Part shown: one piece after another, positions 63,061-64,000 of the stretch | Position numbering within the stretch: the stretch's first letter is position 1 | Layout: the number at the start of each line of letters is the position of its first letter | The notes under the pieces: generated by a model | What the model was told of the DNA's origin: nothing | Databases searched by the model: none | The model's input: the letters and a program-made list of their open reading frames with translations, nothing else | From: Paracoccaceae bacterium | Lineage (GTDB): Bacteria > Pseudomonadota > Alphaproteobacteria > Rhodobacterales > Rhodobacteraceae | Length of the DNA: 64,000 bases | Direction of reading: 5' to 3' | Assembly (NCBI GenBank): GCA_003605175.1 | Contig: QWDA01000007.1 | Span: forward strand, 124,001 to 188,000 | Program-made: the position numbers and the translations under genes

Positions 63061-64000
63061 TCAGGCCGAGGGCTCGGGCTCCATCCCGCCCTCGCCGTCC
63101 TCGCGCTTCGCCTTGGGCTTGGTCTTCGGCACCGCGGTAAGCGAGGCCGGCGCATTGCCCTGCGGCGTGTCGTCGCCATCGTCGTCGCGGTTCAGGGGCT
63201 CCCCGGCGATCACCTTGGTAATCTCGTTGCCGGTCAGCGTCTCGTACTCCAGAAGTCCTTGCGCCAGCCGTTCCCATTCCTCGTTCTTCTCGGTGAGGAT
63301 GCGCTTCGCCGTGGCATATCCTTCGTCGATCAGCTCTTTCACCTTGGCGTCAATTTGCTTCTGCATCTCCTGCGAATGCGTGACGCCACCGTTATAGGCC
63401 CCGAGATAGCTCTGCTGCTCATTGGCGTAATCGACCATGCCGATCTCCTCGGCAAAGCCGTATTGCGTCACCATCGCGCGGGCCATCTGCGTCGCCTGCT
63501 TGATGTCCTGCGAGGCGCCCGAAGTGACGTTCTCCTTGCCGAACTTCAGCTCCTCGGCCGCACGGCCGCCCATCGCCATGGCGATCCGCGAGGTGAACCA
63601 GGTATAGCTCGCCGAGATCCGGTCGCGCTCGGGCAGCGAAAGCACCAGCCCCAGCGCCCGGCCGCGCGGGATGATCGTCGCCTTGTGGATCGGATCATGC
63701 TGCGGCACGTTGAGCCCGACGATCGCGTGCCCCGCCTCGTGATAGGCGGTCAGCTTCTTCTCGTCCTCGGACATCACCATCGACCGCCGCTCGGCGCCCA
63801 TCATCACCTTGTCCTTGGCGTTCTCGAAATCCTCCATCGTCACGAAGCGCCGGCCGACGCGCGCCGCCGTCAGCGCCGCCTCGTTCACGAGGTTCGCAAG
63901 ATCGGCCCCGGAGAAACCGGGCGTCCCGCGCGCGATGATCCGCAGGTCCACATCCGGACCCAATGGCACCTTGCGGGCATGGACGCCGAGGATCTTCTCG
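63061..64000 (-). CDS. ftsH: FtsH, ATP-dependent zinc metalloprotease (C-terminal part, cut by window edge)
   Basis: At least 312 residues of a membrane AAA protease that degrades misfolded membrane and regulatory proteins. Visible: the end of the AAA module ([20 protein letters not shown]), the zinc site [16 protein letters not shown] (HEAGH), [20 protein letters not shown] and [20 protein letters not shown], then [20 protein letters not shown]. The C-terminal tail ([15 protein letters not shown]..., ending [19 protein letters not shown]) is acidic and basic in turn and disordered. The N-terminus lies outside. folD is 124 bp away on the same strand. Confidence 0.95.
   Translation of the reverse strand, partial: EKILGVHARKVPLGPDVDLRIIARGTPGFSGADLANLVNEAALTAARVGRRFVTMEDFENAKDKVMMGAERRSMVMSEDEKKLTAYHEAGHAIVGLNVPQHDPIHKATIIPRGRALGLVLSLPERDRISASYTWFTSRIAMAMGGRAAEELKFGKENVTSGASQDIKQATQMARAMVTQYGFAEEIGMVDYANEQQSYLGAYNGGVTHSQEMQKQIDAKVKELIDEGYATAKRILTEKNEEWERLAQGLLEYETLTGNEITKVIAGEPLNRDDDGDDTPQGNAPASLTAVPKTKPKAKREDGEGGMEPEPSA

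Overview
This is a GC-rich (about two thirds G+C) bacterial chromosomal window whose gene content fits an alphaproteobacterium of the order Rhodobacterales (Rhodobacteraceae/Paracoccaceae). The reasons are the ctaC-ctaB-ctaG-ctaE-surf1-thrC-M16 peptidase order, a Tad pilus locus with 'AVTVDW' Flp pilins, a VPLPA-CTERM exosortase substrate, an alphaproteobacterial MarR/SdhE/XRE group, and Lhr-PdeM DNA-repair genes. I cannot name the genus from sequence alone. I found no rRNA, tRNA, CRISPR array, prophage or insertion sequence; most of the window is ordinary core chromosome.

Left part (1-20 kb): the start of ftsY runs off the left edge. Then come a small secreted protein, a MarR regulator, sdhE with an overlapping XRE regulator, aspartate-type aminotransferase aat with a coupled unknown gene, DUF3052, and a lipoprotein/caspase-fold/Sel1 pair (4.9-7.7 kb). 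These are followed by a GNAT, a flavin reductase and an adenine-salvage operon (mtnP, an NAD-binding/DoxX fusion, DUF2269, apt). An FAD-linked oxidase, a secreted MBL protein, a VOC/TetR divergent pair with visible operators, a saccharopine-dehydrogenase-like gene, a DHFR-like/TetR operon with its own palindrome, and a VPLPA-CTERM protein complete this part.

Middle part (20-43 kb): a permease, a DksA/TraR-type zinc finger, topA, dprA, a membrane protein coupled to tldD, and the cytochrome c oxidase operon. A 36-codon ORF appears to be coupled to surf1. Next are thrC, an M16 peptidase, a GNAT, a WYL regulator divergent from a RidA protein, the scoA-scoB CoA-transferase operon with a thioesterase and a small GNAT, and a DprE1/DprE2-like pair preceded by a lipid-flippase-like membrane protein. 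A lytic transglycosylase closes the section.

Right part (43-64 kb): a Tad/Flp pilus locus (two pilins, cpaB, cpaC, a lipoprotein, cpaE, cpaF, tadB, tadC, two TPR lipoproteins, cpaA) followed by a membrane protein on the other strand and an AAA ATPase. tadE, tadF and tadG are not in the window. Then come the Lhr-like helicase and PdeM, a PaaI thioesterase, a double-CDGSH protein, an ArsR/AHSA1 pair, folD, and the C-terminal half of ftsH running off the right edge.

The most unusual non-coding signal is a 55-nt element present twice (25158-25212 and 34989-35043). It has two abutting hairpins whose stems differ in sequence between copies yet pair perfectly in both, plus a nearly identical 17-nt tail. 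A second dispersed family of GC-rich double hairpins occurs at three or four gene ends. An 11-bp tandem repeat, in register with one DNA turn, sits upstream of scoAB.
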